64,000 nucleotides of DNA, from contig MPNO01000015.1 in assembly GCA_002239065.1 (NCBI GenBank), positions 1 to 64,000 on the forward strand, written 5' to 3'. This DNA comes from Defluviicoccus sp. bin129 (GTDB lineage Bacteria; Pseudomonadota; Alphaproteobacteria; MPNO01). The translations under genes were made by a program, and so were the position numbers. Positions 38,409 through 47,288 of the stretch are shown one piece after another (position 1 is the stretch's first letter; every line of letters starts with the position of its first letter). The notes under the pieces were generated by a model, which was not told the DNA's origin, did no database searches, and was given only the letters and a program-made list of their open reading frames with translations.

Positions 38409-39665
38409 CTACCCCGCGCCAGCGCCGACCAGGATGGCGCGGAAATCATTGACATTGGTTCGTGTCGCCCCGGTGACGACGAGATCGCCGAGCGCCGCGA
38501 AGAACCCGTAGCTGTCATGGGCGTCGAGCGCGGCCCGGGCGTCGAGCCCGGCAGCGGCGGCGCGGGCGAGGCTGTCGGGGGCGAGGACCGCGCCGGCGGC
38601 ATCCTCGGTGCCGTCGATGCCGTCGGTGTCGCAGGCGATCGCCCAGATGCCCGCCGCGCCGCCGAGCCCGGCGGCGAGCGCCAGCAGATACTCGGTGTTG
38701 CGCCCGCCCCGGCCGAAGCCCGGCCGCGGCAGCGTCACCTCGGTCTCGCCGCCGGACAGCAGCACCAGCGGCCGGCCGCCGGAAGCCGCGTCGCGGGCGA
38801 GGACGGCATGGGCGGCGCCGAGCTCGCGCGCCTCGCCGGCGAGGTCGTCGCCGAGGATGCGCGCGGCGATCCCGCGGCGCTCCGCCTCGCGCGCGGCGGC
38901 GTCGAGCGCGTCGCGGGCGCGGGCGACGATCGCGAACTGCGCATTGGCGAGCGAAGCGGGGGTCTCGGCGGCCGGCCCGGAGAGCACCGCGTCCACCGCC
39001 GGCCCGGCTTCGATGCCGTAGCGCGCGAGGATCCCGCGGGCGTCCGCGCCGTCGGTCGGATCGGCGACGGTGGGGCCCGAGGCGATGGTCGCGGGGTCGT
39101 CGCCGGGGACGTCCGAGATCGCCAGCGTCAGCACCCCGGCCGGCGCGGCCGCCGCCGCGAGCCTGCCGCCCTTGATCGCCGACAGATGCTTGCGCACGCA
39201 GTTGATCTCGCCGATCGCCGCGCCGCAGGCGAGCAGGGACCGGGTGAGCGCCTGCTTCCCGGCCAGCGCGATGCCTGGCGCCGGCTTGGCGAGCAGGGCC
39301 GAGCCGCCGCCCGAGGCGAGGCAGAGCAGCAGGTCGTCCGCGCCGAGCCCGGCGGCGAGCGCGAGCGCGCGGTCGGCGGCGGCGGCCGCAGCATCGTCGG
39401 GCACCGGGTGGCCCGCCTCGACGACCTCGACGGTCCGGCACCGGACGGCATGGCCGTAGCGGGTGACCGCGAACCCCTCGAAGGGGCTGGGCCAGTGCGC
39501 CTCGAACACACGCGCCATCTCGGCCGCCGCCTTGCCGAAGCCGAGCACCGCAATGCGCCCGCGCGGCGGTTCGGGCAGATGCGGCGGCAGCACGAGGCGC
39601 GGCGCGACCGCCGCGAGGGCGGCATCGAACAGGGCTCCGAGCGTTCGCCGGGGGTCGGTCACCAT
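38409..39665 (-). CDS. Type-2 glycerate kinase (GckA/MOFRL family)
   Basis: 418 residues from ATG 39665; a longer frame to 39743 adds a basic, non-family tail. AVLGFGKAAAEMARVFE, LLLCLASGGGSALLAKP, INCVRKHLSAIKGGRLA and the C-terminal MOFRL domain (GGRNTEYLLALAAGL, ACDTDGIDGTEDAAGA) are clear. It phosphorylates D-glycerate to 2-phosphoglycerate. pyk is next in the same direction, and the hydroxyisobutyrate-type dehydrogenase at 957 could supply glycerate from tartronate semialdehyde, as a possibility only. Confidence 0.93.
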   Translation of the reverse strand: MVTDPRRTLGALFDAALAAVAPRLVLPPHLPEPPRGRIAVLGFGKAAAEMARVFEAHWPSPFEGFAVTRYGHAVRCRTVEVVEAGHPVPDDAAAAAADRALALAAGLGADDLLLCLASGGGSALLAKPAPGIALAGKQALTRSLLACGAAIGEINCVRKHLSAIKGGRLAAAAAPAGVLTLAISDVPGDDPATIASGPTVADPTDGADARGILARYGIEAGPAVDAVLSGPAAETPASLANAQFAIVARARDALDAAAREAERRGIAARILGDDLAGEARELGAAHAVLARDAASGGRPLVLLSGGETEVTLPRPGFGRGGRNTEYLLALAAGLGGAAGIWAIACDTDGIDGTEDAAGAVLAPDSLARAAAAGLDARAALDAHDSYGFFAALGDLVVTGATRTNVNDFRAILVGAGAG

Positions 39666-39763
39666 CGGCGCCTTATATCGGATGGCGCCGCGCCGCCAAA
39701 CCGTCCGCCGGCGGGGCCATTCGTATATAGTCGCCGCGCCCAACCAGCGACGAGGCCGAGAGC

Positions 39764-40525
39764 GTGCTGAACGACCGCGAACCTCCGCCCTTCACCGTCG
39801 AGAATCCCGACGGCGCGAGCCCGATCGTGCTCGCCTGCGACCATGCGAGCAATTTGGTGCCGCGCGCGCTCAAGGGGCTCGGGCTGGTCGAGCGCGAGCT
39901 CCACCGCCACATCGCCTGGGACCAGGGCGCGGCGGAGGTCACGCGCGGGCTGTCCGAACGGCTCGACGCGACGGCGGTGCTCGCCGGCTACTCCCGGCTG
40001 GTGATCGACTGCAACCGCTCCCCGGAGCACGAGACCTCGATCGCCGAGGTGAGCGACGGTACGACGGTTCCGGGCAATGTGGGGATCTCCGAGGAGGCGC
40101 GCATGGCGCGCAAGCGGGCGCTGTTCGACCCCTATCACGACGCCCTCGCCGGGGCGCTGGACCGGGTGCGCGGACGCGGGCGGATGCCGGTCCTCGTCGC
40201 GGTCCACAGCTTCACCCCGGTGCTGGCCGGCGAGCCGCGCCCGTGGCAGATCTCGGTGCTGTGGGGCTACGACCCGCGGGTCCCGGTGCCGCTGCTCGCG
40301 GCTTTGCGCCGGCGCGGCGATCTGGAGGTCGGCGACAACCAGCCCTATTCGGGGCGCAACCGGCACGGCCACACCATCAAGGTGCATGGTTCGCAGACCG
40401 GGACGCCGCACGCCCTGATCGAGATCCGCGCCGACCAGGTGGCGGATTCGAACGGCGCGGCGCGCTATGTCGACATCCTCGCCGGCGCGCTGCAGACGGT
40501 GCTCACCCAGCTCCCCGCCGGCTGA
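39764..40525 (+). CDS. N-formylglutamate amidohydrolase family protein
   Basis: 253 residues from GTG 39764. LACDHASNLVPRAL, HRHIAWDQGAAEVTRGL, LVIDCNRSPEHETSI, AVHSFTPVL and NQPYSGRNRHGHTIKVHG are family motifs with the metal-binding His/Asp residues. The enzyme class releases formate from N-formylglutamate (HutG type), but no histidine utilisation genes lie nearby. The gene is next to a carboxylate-amine ligase and DUF1244, a grouping known in alphaproteobacteria, so the physiological amide substrate may differ. Confidence 0.9.
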   Translation: MLNDREPPPFTVENPDGASPIVLACDHASNLVPRALKGLGLVERELHRHIAWDQGAAEVTRGLSERLDATAVLAGYSRLVIDCNRSPEHETSIAEVSDGTTVPGNVGISEEARMARKRALFDPYHDALAGALDRVRGRGRMPVLVAVHSFTPVLAGEPRPWQISVLWGYDPRVPVPLLAALRRRGDLEVGDNQPYSGRNRHGHTIKVHGSQTGTPHALIEIRADQVADSNGAARYVDILAGALQTVLTQLPAG

Positions 40526-40538
40526 GCGGAGACCGGAG

Positions 40539-41675
40539 ATGCAGATCGCCGAGCCGTCCTTCACCTTCGGCATAGAGGAGGAATACCTCCTCGTCGACCG
40601 CGACAGCCGCGACCTGATCGCCGAGTCCCGCCCGGGCATGATGGAGGCCTGCCGGGACCGGCTCGGCGATGCCGTCGCGCCGGAGTTCCTGCGCTCGCAG
40701 ATCGAGGTGGCGACCCCGGTCTGCTCCACCCCCGGAGAGGCGCGGGACCAGATCGCGCGGCTGCGCGGCGCGCTGGGCGAGATCGCCGCCGACCATGGCT
40801 GCGCCCCGGTCGCCGCCTCGACCCACCCGTTCGGCAACTGGCTCGAACAGAAGCCGACCGAGGGCGAGCGCTACATCCAGATCGACGAGGACCTTCAGCT
40901 CGTCGCCCGGCGGCTGCTCACCTGCGGCATGCACGTCCATGTCGGGATCGAGGACCCGGAGCTGCGCATCGACCTGATGAACCAGGCGGTCTATTTCCTG
41001 CCGCATCTGCTGGCGCTGTCGACCTCCTCGCCGTTCTGGGGCGGGGCGGAGACCGGGCTGATGTCCTACCGGCTGGCGGTGATTGACGAGCTGCCCCGCG
41101 CCGGGCTTCCCGAGCGCTTCCAGACCCTCGGCGACTACGAGCGCGTGGTGAACATCATGACCGGCGCGGGGCTGATCGAGGACGCCACCAAGCTGTGGTG
41201 GGACATCCGCCCGTCCGCCCGCTTCCCGACGCTCGAGATGCGCATCACCGACATCTGCACCCAGGCCGCGGACGGGCTCGCCATCGCCGCCATCTTCCGC
41301 TGCCTGTGCCGCATGCTGTGGCGGCTCAGGCGCAACAACCAGCGCTGGCGGATCTATTCCCGCACCCTGGTCAACGAGAACCGCTGGCGGGCGCAGCGCT
41401 ACGGCTTCGACCGCGGGCTGGTCGATTTCGGCCGTGGCGAGGTGGTTCCCTATGCCGATCTGCTGGAGGAGGTCCTCGACCTGATCGAGGAGGACGCGGC
41501 GCATTTCGGCTGCACCGGCGAGATCGCCCATGCCCGCACCGTGCTCGCCCGCGGCACCGGGGCGCACCGCCAGCGCGCCGCCTGGCGCGCCGCGCTCGAC
41601 GCCGGCAGGAGCCCCGGGGAGGCGCTGCGCGGCGTGGTCGACATGCTGATCGACGAGACCCTCGCCCCGCCCTGA
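40539..41675 (+). CDS. Carboxylate-amine ligase, YbdK/GCS2 family
   Basis: 378 residues from ATG 40539 with GCGGAG upstream. FTFGIEEEYLLVDRDSR, the ATP-grasp-like GIEEE start of the GCS2 family, then SQIEVATPVC, STHPFGNW, CGMHVHVGIEDP and RFPTLEMRITDICT. The family forms gamma-glutamyl-cysteine or similar amides, weakly in YbdK. It follows the N-formylglutamate amidohydrolase gene by 13 bases, so synthesis and hydrolysis of an amide may be paired. Physiological substrate unknown. Confidence 0.92.
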   Translation: MQIAEPSFTFGIEEEYLLVDRDSRDLIAESRPGMMEACRDRLGDAVAPEFLRSQIEVATPVCSTPGEARDQIARLRGALGEIAADHGCAPVAASTHPFGNWLEQKPTEGERYIQIDEDLQLVARRLLTCGMHVHVGIEDPELRIDLMNQAVYFLPHLLALSTSSPFWGGAETGLMSYRLAVIDELPRAGLPERFQTLGDYERVVNIMTGAGLIEDATKLWWDIRPSARFPTLEMRITDICTQAADGLAIAAIFRCLCRMLWRLRRNNQRWRIYSRTLVNENRWRAQRYGFDRGLVDFGRGEVVPYADLLEEVLDLIEEDAAHFGCTGEIAHARTVLARGTGAHRQRAAWRAALDAGRSPGEALRGVVDMLIDETLAPP

Positions 41676-41736
41676 GCGGGCTGGACTCGCCGGCCGCATT
41701 GGCCAATATCGGCGCTAACGGAGATTGGAGGACGGC

Positions 41737-42039
41737 ATGGACGACCAGACGCGGATCGAGCTCGAGGCGGCGGCCTTCCGGACGCTTGTCGGGCATCTGC
41801 GCGAGCGCACCGACGTGCAGAATATCGACCTGATGAACCTGTCCGGCTTCTGCCGCAACTGCCTCAGCAAGTGGTATCGCGCGGCGGCGGAAGAGCGCGG
41901 AATCACGATGGAGTACGAGGACGCGCGCGAGATCGTCTACGGCATGCCGTATTCGGAGTGGAAGACCCGCTTCCAGAAAGCGGCCACCCCGGAGCAGATC
42001 GAGGCGATGAAGGCCGCCGAGGCTGCCGCCGGGCACTGA
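41737..42039 (+). CDS. DUF1244 family protein
   Basis: 100 residues from ATG 41737 with GGAGGACGGC before it. NLSGFCRNCLSKWYRAAAEERG is the DUF1244 core, with a CxxC pair, and the rest (EIVYGMPYSEWKTRFQKAAT) aligns along the whole length. The family is widespread in alphaproteobacteria, compact and helical, with no known function. It lies 61 bases after the carboxylate-amine ligase. Confidence 0.92.
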   Translation: MDDQTRIELEAAAFRTLVGHLRERTDVQNIDLMNLSGFCRNCLSKWYRAAAEERGITMEYEDAREIVYGMPYSEWKTRFQKAATPEQIEAMKAAEAAAGH

Positions 42040-42102
42040 CGGCGCGGCGCGGCCGGCTGTCCTTCTCGTCCCCCGCCGTCGGCGATTGGCGGGAAAGGCG
42101 GC

Positions 42103-44400
42103 TCAGCCGGTGCCGCGGATCGCGCGCCAGATGCGCTCCGGGGTCAGCGGCATCTCGAGATGCGCCACGCCGTACTCCCGGAGCGCGTCGGTGGCGGCGC
42201 TCAGGATCGCCGCCGTCGCCGGGGTGGTTCCGGTCTCGCCCGCCCCCTTGACGCCGAGCGGGTTGCTGTCCGTCGGACGCCCGTCGATACGGCCCGAGAA
42301 CGGCGGCAGGTCGTCGGCGCGGGGCAGGCAGTAATCCATGAACGAGCCCGTGAGAAGCTGCCCCGAGGCCGGCTCGTGGACCATGCGTTCGAACAGCGCC
42401 TGTCCGATGCCCTGGGCGATGCCGCCATGCACCTGGCCCTCGACGATCGCGGGGTTGATGACCCGGCCGACATCGTCGACGGTCGCGTAGCGGATCACCG
42501 TCAGCGCGCCGGTCTCGGGGTCGATCTCGACCTCGCAGCCCGCCGCGCCGTTGGGGTGCGCGTGCAGCCGGGTCGCGATCTCCTCGGTGGCGGCGAGCGG
42601 CGCCTCGGCGGCGAGTTCGAACAGCCCGACCGAACGGTCGGTGCCGAGCACGGTGAACCGTCCCCCGGCATAGCCGATATCGGCGGTGGCGGCCTCCAGC
42701 AGGCGGCCCGCCGCCTCGCGCCCCTGGTCCACGATCCGCTTCGCCGCGCGGAACAGGATGGTGCCGCCGAGCCGCATCGAGCGGTCGGCATGGGAGCCCG
42801 AGCCGTCGACCGCCCGGTCGGTGTCGCCGAAGACGATGGCGACCCTCTCCAGAGGGATTTCGAGGGTCTCGGCGACGATCTGGGCGAAGCTGGTCTCGTG
42901 CCCCTGGCCGGAGGCCTGGGTGCCGATCGCCGCCTCGACCCGCCCGTCGGCCCGCACCGCGACATCGGTCCGCTCATAGGGGGCGGCGCCGGGGGATTCG
43001 AGATAGGCGACGGCGCCGATACCGGCGCGCCTGCCGCGCGCGGCCGCTTCTTCGCGCCGCGCCGGGAAACCCGGCCAGTCGATCTCGCGCAGCACGGCCG
43101 CGAAATTCTCGCCGAACGCGCCCGAGTCGTAGTCGAGCCCGAGCCCCGAGCGGTAGGGCAGGGCGGACGGGGCGATCAGGTTGCGCCGCCGCAGCGCCGC
43201 CCGGTCCATCCCCGCCTCGTCGGCGGCGAGATCGATCAGGCGCTCGACGATCTGCGTCACCTCGGGCCGTCCGGCGCCGCGATAGACCGAAACCGGGATG
43301 GTGTTGGTGAACGCGCCGCGCAGCGTCACGTGCATCGCCGGGATGTCGTAGGGCGGGCCGGCCATCTTGAGCAGGTTGGAGAGCACCGCAAACGAGATCG
43401 GGTAGGCCCCGAGATTGCCCAGATAGTCGATCCTGAGCCCGGCGATCTTGCCATCGGCATCCAGGGCCAGCGCGCCTTCGGTGCGGATGTCGCGCGCGTG
43501 GTAGTCGGAGAGGAAGGTCTCGCTTCGGCTCCCGGTCCACTTGACCGGACGGCCCGCGCGCCGGGCCGCCCAGAGCAGCAGCGGATACTCGTTGCCGCAG
43601 GCCGAGCGCACGCCGTACCCGCCGCCGACATCGCCGGAAACGACCCGCAGGCGGTCCCGGTCGACCCCGAAGGCGGCGGCGATCGAGCGCTGGAAGCGGT
43701 GGACGCCCTGGCTCGGCGCGTGCAGCGTATAGCGCCCCGACCCGGGATCGAATTCGCCGAGAGCGGATTTGGGCTCCATCGGGCAGCCATAGATCCGGTG
43801 GTTGTGCAGCGCGAGCCGGACCGTGCGCTGCGCCGCCCGGAACGCCGCCTCGCACGCCCGGGCGTCGCCCGCCTCGGCGCGCAGGCAGACATTGCCGCCG
43901 TCCCACAGAAGGGGCGCGCCGGGCGAAGCGGCGGCGAGCGCGTCGGTCACCGCCGGCAGGGGCTCGTACTCGACGGCGATCCGCTCCAGCGCATCGAGCG
44001 CGGCATCGCGGGTCCCGGCCACCGCCAGCGCCACGATCTCGCCGACATGGCGCACCCGGTCGACGGCGATCGGCGGAGGCTCGGGCAGCGACGACAGCTG
44101 CCCGCCCGACAGGCCGGGCCGGGTGGGGTCCAGGTGGTCGACGGGGGTGTGGAACTGGAGCAGGGGCGAGAGCCCGTCCGCCGCGTAGTCGCGCCCGGTC
44201 AGCACCGCGAGGACGCCGGGCATCGACGCGGCCCCGGCGCAACCGATGCGCCGGATTTCGGCATGGGCGTAAGGCGAGCGCAGGAACGCCGCATGGGCCT
44301 GCCCGGGGGCGTCGACATCGTCGCTGAACCGGCCGCCGCCGGTCAGCAGCCGGCGGTCCTCCCGGCGCGGCACCGGCTCCCCGATCAGGCGCGGCGCCAT
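42103..44400 (-). CDS. Orphan molybdenum hydroxylase large subunit (CoxL-type)
   Basis: 765 residues. GEPVPRREDRRLLTGGGRF, DVGGGYGVRSACGNEYP, VYRGAGRPEVTQI, TQASGQGHETSFAQ and GAGETGTTPATAAI (catalytic Glu) mark the xanthine dehydrogenase/CoxL family, form II-like loop. It is the last of nine same-strand genes that begin with the TRAP transporter, and starts four bases after the LLM enzyme. No small or medium subunit is adjacent, so it must borrow those at 9939-11206 or others outside the window. The product should be a hydroxylated ring compound. Confidence 0.92.
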   Translation of the reverse strand: MAPRLIGEPVPRREDRRLLTGGGRFSDDVDAPGQAHAAFLRSPYAHAEIRRIGCAGAASMPGVLAVLTGRDYAADGLSPLLQFHTPVDHLDPTRPGLSGGQLSSLPEPPPIAVDRVRHVGEIVALAVAGTRDAALDALERIAVEYEPLPAVTDALAAASPGAPLLWDGGNVCLRAEAGDARACEAAFRAAQRTVRLALHNHRIYGCPMEPKSALGEFDPGSGRYTLHAPSQGVHRFQRSIAAAFGVDRDRLRVVSGDVGGGYGVRSACGNEYPLLLWAARRAGRPVKWTGSRSETFLSDYHARDIRTEGALALDADGKIAGLRIDYLGNLGAYPISFAVLSNLLKMAGPPYDIPAMHVTLRGAFTNTIPVSVYRGAGRPEVTQIVERLIDLAADEAGMDRAALRRRNLIAPSALPYRSGLGLDYDSGAFGENFAAVLREIDWPGFPARREEAAARGRRAGIGAVAYLESPGAAPYERTDVAVRADGRVEAAIGTQASGQGHETSFAQIVAETLEIPLERVAIVFGDTDRAVDGSGSHADRSMRLGGTILFRAAKRIVDQGREAAGRLLEAATADIGYAGGRFTVLGTDRSVGLFELAAEAPLAATEEIATRLHAHPNGAAGCEVEIDPETGALTVIRYATVDDVGRVINPAIVEGQVHGGIAQGIGQALFERMVHEPASGQLLTGSFMDYCLPRADDLPPFSGRIDGRPTDSNPLGVKGAGETGTTPATAAILSAATDALREYGVAHLEMPLTPERIWRAIRGTG

Positions 44401-44403
44401 CGG

Positions 44404-45480
44404 TCAGGCCGGCGCGGGCTCGGCGGGGACCGTGTCGCGGAGCTGCGGCGCGACTTGCTCCATGAACAGCCGCATCGAGCGCTCGCGCTTCTCCCGCGTC
44501 GCCCAGTCCTTGCCGGTGACGATCAGGAAGGTGCCGAAGCCGCCGCTCTCGTCGTGGAACCGGGCGATCTTCCCGGCCACCGAATCGGCGTCGCCCAGCA
44601 GGTAGAACCCGGCCTCGACCAGCGCCTCGATGCCGCGCTCGTCGTTGGGAACGTGCAGGCCGTAGACCTTGTCGAGCATCTTGAGGAAGCCGCGCTCCGC
44701 CTGGAAGCCGATCTCGTGGGTGACGGCGGGGCGCAAATCCTCGATCGCCTGGCGCTCGCTGTCGGCGATATAGACGATGCGCGACGCCGCGATGTTGCGC
44801 CGCGGATCGCTCAGCCCGGCCGCCCCGGCCGCCGCCGCGTAGAGATCGCCCTTGGGCCTCAGCCGCTCCGCCGATTCGAGGAAGGCGGAGATCAGCGTGT
44901 AGCCGCGCGCGCCTGCGATGCGCAGCATGTCCTCTGAATCGGTCGCCGTCGCCATCGGCATTTCCCGGCCCGCGAACGGCTTCGGCAGGGCGACCACCCC
45001 CCTGCCCCGAAAGTGCCTGCCGTCCCAGTCGAAGGGCGCGTCGGTCGCCCAGCATTTCAGGACGAAGTCGAGGGCTTCGTTGAGGCGCTCGTGGCGGTCC
45101 TCGAAGCCCAGCCCGCGCTCTTCCGAGAACAGCGGCAGCGGGAAGCCCGAGCCGAAGCCGAAGATGTAGCGCCCGCCGGTCAGGTGGTCGGTCACCGCCG
45201 CCTGGATCGCCACGTCGAGGGGGTGGTGGAGGTGGATCAGCTTCACCGCCGCGCCCATGCGGATGCGGCTGGTCAGCCCGGCCGCCTTGCACATCATCAA
45301 ATCGGGCGCCGGGATGGTGTCGATGCGGCCGATATAGGGCGGCTCGCCGTGATGCTCGCTGATATAGGCGACGCTGTAGCCCAGCCGGTCGGCGAGGACG
45401 ATCTCGCGGATGTCCTCGTCATAGGTCCGGGCGGCGCTGGTATGCGGCCGGATGCCGTTGGAGAAGATGCCGAATTCCAT
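44404..45480 (-). CDS. LLM-class (luciferase-like) flavin-dependent oxidoreductase
   Basis: 358 residues from ATG 45480. A TIM-barrel with YDEDIREIVLADRLGYSVAYISEHHGEPPYIG, IRMGAAVKLIHLHHPLDVAIQ, DHLTGGRYIFGFGSGFP and LIVTGKDW near the end. These are typical FMNH2-dependent monooxygenases of the bacterial luciferase superfamily (alkanal, nitrilotriacetate, alkanesulfonate types). It presumably oxygenates an intermediate of the operon's pathway, with reduced flavin supplied by a partner not seen here. Confidence 0.92.
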   Translation of the reverse strand: MEFGIFSNGIRPHTSAARTYDEDIREIVLADRLGYSVAYISEHHGEPPYIGRIDTIPAPDLMMCKAAGLTSRIRMGAAVKLIHLHHPLDVAIQAAVTDHLTGGRYIFGFGSGFPLPLFSEERGLGFEDRHERLNEALDFVLKCWATDAPFDWDGRHFRGRGVVALPKPFAGREMPMATATDSEDMLRIAGARGYTLISAFLESAERLRPKGDLYAAAAGAAGLSDPRRNIAASRIVYIADSERQAIEDLRPAVTHEIGFQAERGFLKMLDKVYGLHVPNDERGIEALVEAGFYLLGDADSVAGKIARFHDESGGFGTFLIVTGKDWATREKRERSMRLFMEQVAPQLRDTVPAEPAPA

Positions 45481-45499
45481 GCCCGCCCCCCGGACCGGT

Positions 45500-45901
45500 T
45501 CAGTCTTTCGGCGGATCGATCGGACCGCCGGCGTCGATCCAGGCCTGGATGCCGCCCGCCAGATGGGCGACCGGGGCGAGCCCCATGTCGTCGGCGGTCT
45601 TCGCCGCCAGCGCCGACCGCCAGGCGCCGGCGCAGTAGAACACGAAGGTCCTGTCCTCGGCGAAGAAGGGCTTGTGGTAGGGGCTCCCGGGGTCGATCCA
45701 GAATTCGAGCATGCCGCGCGGCACGTGGCGGGCGCCGGCGATCCGCCCGGTCCTGGCGAGCTCGCGGATGTCGCGCAGGTCGACGAACACCACGTCGTCG
45801 TTGCCGTGCAGCGCGAGCGCCCGGTCGATTTCCAGCCTGTCGATTTGGGCGTCGGCCTCGGCGACCAGCGCCATGACGGACTTTCGGATGGTCTGCGGCA
45901 T
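45500..45901 (-). CDS. Rhodanese-domain protein
   Basis: 133 residues from ATG 45901, with GGAGG nine bases upstream; the ORF extends to 45964 without similarity. VFVDLRDIRELARTGRIAGARHVPRG is the rhodanese entry strand-loop and the catalytic loop is FYCAGAWRSALAA with the active Cys. It moves sulfane sulfur or acts as a sulfur sensor. It lies between the esterase-like and LLM genes, with a 76-base gap upstream. Whether sulfur chemistry is part of the pathway is unknown. Confidence 0.88.
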   Translation of the reverse strand: MPQTIRKSVMALVAEADAQIDRLEIDRALALHGNDDVVFVDLRDIRELARTGRIAGARHVPRGMLEFWIDPGSPYHKPFFAEDRTFVFYCAGAWRSALAAKTADDMGLAPVAHLAGGIQAWIDAGGPIDPPKD

Positions 45902-45977
45902 CGGCGGGATCCTCCGGGTCGGGCGGTGGCGCACACTGTGATCGGCGGGCGGCGCGCTGTCCACCGGAGGCGAACGC

Positions 45978-46733
45978 TCAGCCGGAGTGTTCGGCGATGA
46001 AGGCGCGCGCCTCGGCGATCACCTCGTCGGTGATGAACATGTGGCCGCGGTCGGCGTAGCGGCGGAAGCGGTGGGGCGCGCCGGCGGCTTCCAGCGCGCC
46101 CGCCATGCGCAGCACCTGCTCGATCGGGATCGAGGGGTCGTCGTCCGAATGGAGGATCAGCTGGGGAGCGTTGTCGGGCGCGACATGGCGGATGGGCGAT
46201 GCGTATTCGCGCGCGTCCGGGAAGGGCTCGCCGGGCGGCGCCCACCCCGCGCCCCAGTCGAGGCTCACGATGTCGTAGGCGCCGGACACGCAGACCGCCG
46301 CGCGAAAGGTCGCCGGGTAGTCGTCCCAGCCGCCGGTCCTCGGGAAGCGTCCCTCGCCGAGCGTGGCTGCGAGCGAGGCGAGATGCCCGCCGGACGACAT
46401 GCCGATCAGGAAGATCCGGTCCCGGTCGAGGCCGTACTGGTCGGCATTGGCGTGGACCCAGCGGATCGCGCAGAGCACGTCCTGATAGGCCGCCGGCGCC
46501 GGCGAGCAGGTCACCAGCCGGTAGTCGATGCTCATCGCGAAGAAGCCGAACCCGGCCCATTGCCGGACGTCGATCGCGCCGGTGTCGCGCCGGGTCCCGA
46601 AATACCAGCGCCCGCCATGGATCGAGAGCGCCACCGGCAGCCTGCCGCCCGCCTCGGGCCGGGCGATGTCGGCGAGCAGCGATGCGCCGTGCACGTAGCC
46701 GTAGACGACGGTTTCCATCGCCTCCCCCGTCAT
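45978..46733 (-). CDS. Alpha/beta hydrolase (esterase/kynurenine-formamidase-like)
   Basis: 251 residues from ATG 46733, overlapping the previous stop by ATGA; ATG 46718 after GGGGGAGGCG is an alternative. HGGRWYFGTRRD is the HGG oxyanion motif of the hormone-sensitive-lipase branch, GMSSGGHLA carries the nucleophile Ser, HSDDDPSIP the Asp region and ADRGHMF the His. Some members deformylate or de-esterify aromatic intermediates. It is translationally coupled to the NHLP-domain gene, suggesting the two act together. Confidence 0.87.
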   Translation of the reverse strand: MTGEAMETVVYGYVHGASLLADIARPEAGGRLPVALSIHGGRWYFGTRRDTGAIDVRQWAGFGFFAMSIDYRLVTCSPAPAAYQDVLCAIRWVHANADQYGLDRDRIFLIGMSSGGHLASLAATLGEGRFPRTGGWDDYPATFRAAVCVSGAYDIVSLDWGAGWAPPGEPFPDAREYASPIRHVAPDNAPQLILHSDDDPSIPIEQVLRMAGALEAAGAPHRFRRYADRGHMFITDEVIAEARAFIAEHSG

Positions 46734-47275
46734 GGCCGAGCGAACCGGTCGAGCCGCATCTTCCCCTCGATGCCGGCATGGCGGATCGCCGGCGGGATCC
46801 AGCCGGCGGCGACATCGTCGAGCAGGCCCCCGGCGATCTCGTCGGGGCCGGGGCGGGCGGGCAGGACCAGCCAGACCCGGGTGAGGGTGTTGCGGAGCGT
46901 GGTTATCGTCATCCCGGCCGCGACCGCGACGCCCCAGCCCCGCAGCGCCGCCGCCGGGTCGGCCTCGAACCTGGCCCGGAACACCGGGTCGCGGGAAATC
47001 CACGCCAGCGGCGCAAGGCGAGGGTCGCCGTAGGACTCGCCGAACGCCTTGATGTCGGCATAGGCGGATGCCGGCTCGGCGTAGCGCGCGGACGGCAGCA
47101 CGAGGTGGGTGGCGGTGTCGCTGTTCTGCGCCGCCGCGACGGTCTTCCCTTCCGGCAGGGCGATGCCGAGCGAGCCGAACATCGCCGTTGCGTCGGCGAC
47201 CAGCCGGGCGGCGAAGACGGGGTCCGACCACGCCCTGGCGACGAGGCGCCCGACGATCCGGTTGCGCCGGCTCAT
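46730..47275 (-). CDS. Tandem nitrile-hydratase-leader-like (NHLP) domain protein, no cysteines
   Basis: 181 residues in two similar halves. Residues 13-61 (ARAWSDPVFAARLVAD ... NSDTATHLVLP) and 91-139 (AWISRDPVFRARFEAD ... NTLTRVWLVLP) both follow the DPVFxAR(x)2AD ... G ... N(x)4T(x)3LVLP pattern of the nitrile hydratase alpha-subunit N-terminus and of NHLP RiPP leader peptides. The metal-binding CTLCSC motif is absent; the protein has no Cys at all. Residues 145-158 (DEIAGGLLDDVAAG) loosely resemble a double-glycine leader end, leaving a 23-residue tail. It lies between a flavin monooxygenase and a coupled hydrolase. A RiPP precursor, a degenerate nitrile hydratase subunit or a new binding protein are all possible. 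Confidence 0.75.
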   Translation of the reverse strand: MSRRNRIVGRLVARAWSDPVFAARLVADATAMFGSLGIALPEGKTVAAAQNSDTATHLVLPSARYAEPASAYADIKAFGESYGDPRLAPLAWISRDPVFRARFEADPAAALRGWGVAVAAGMTITTLRNTLTRVWLVLPARPGPDEIAGGLLDDVAAGWIPPAIRHAGIEGKMRLDRFARP

Positions 47276-47288
47276 CGCGCCCCCCGGC

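Noticed and set aside
46730..47275. Functional nitrile hydratase alpha subunit
   Set aside because: No CTLCSC metal-binding motif, no cysteine and no beta subunit nearby.
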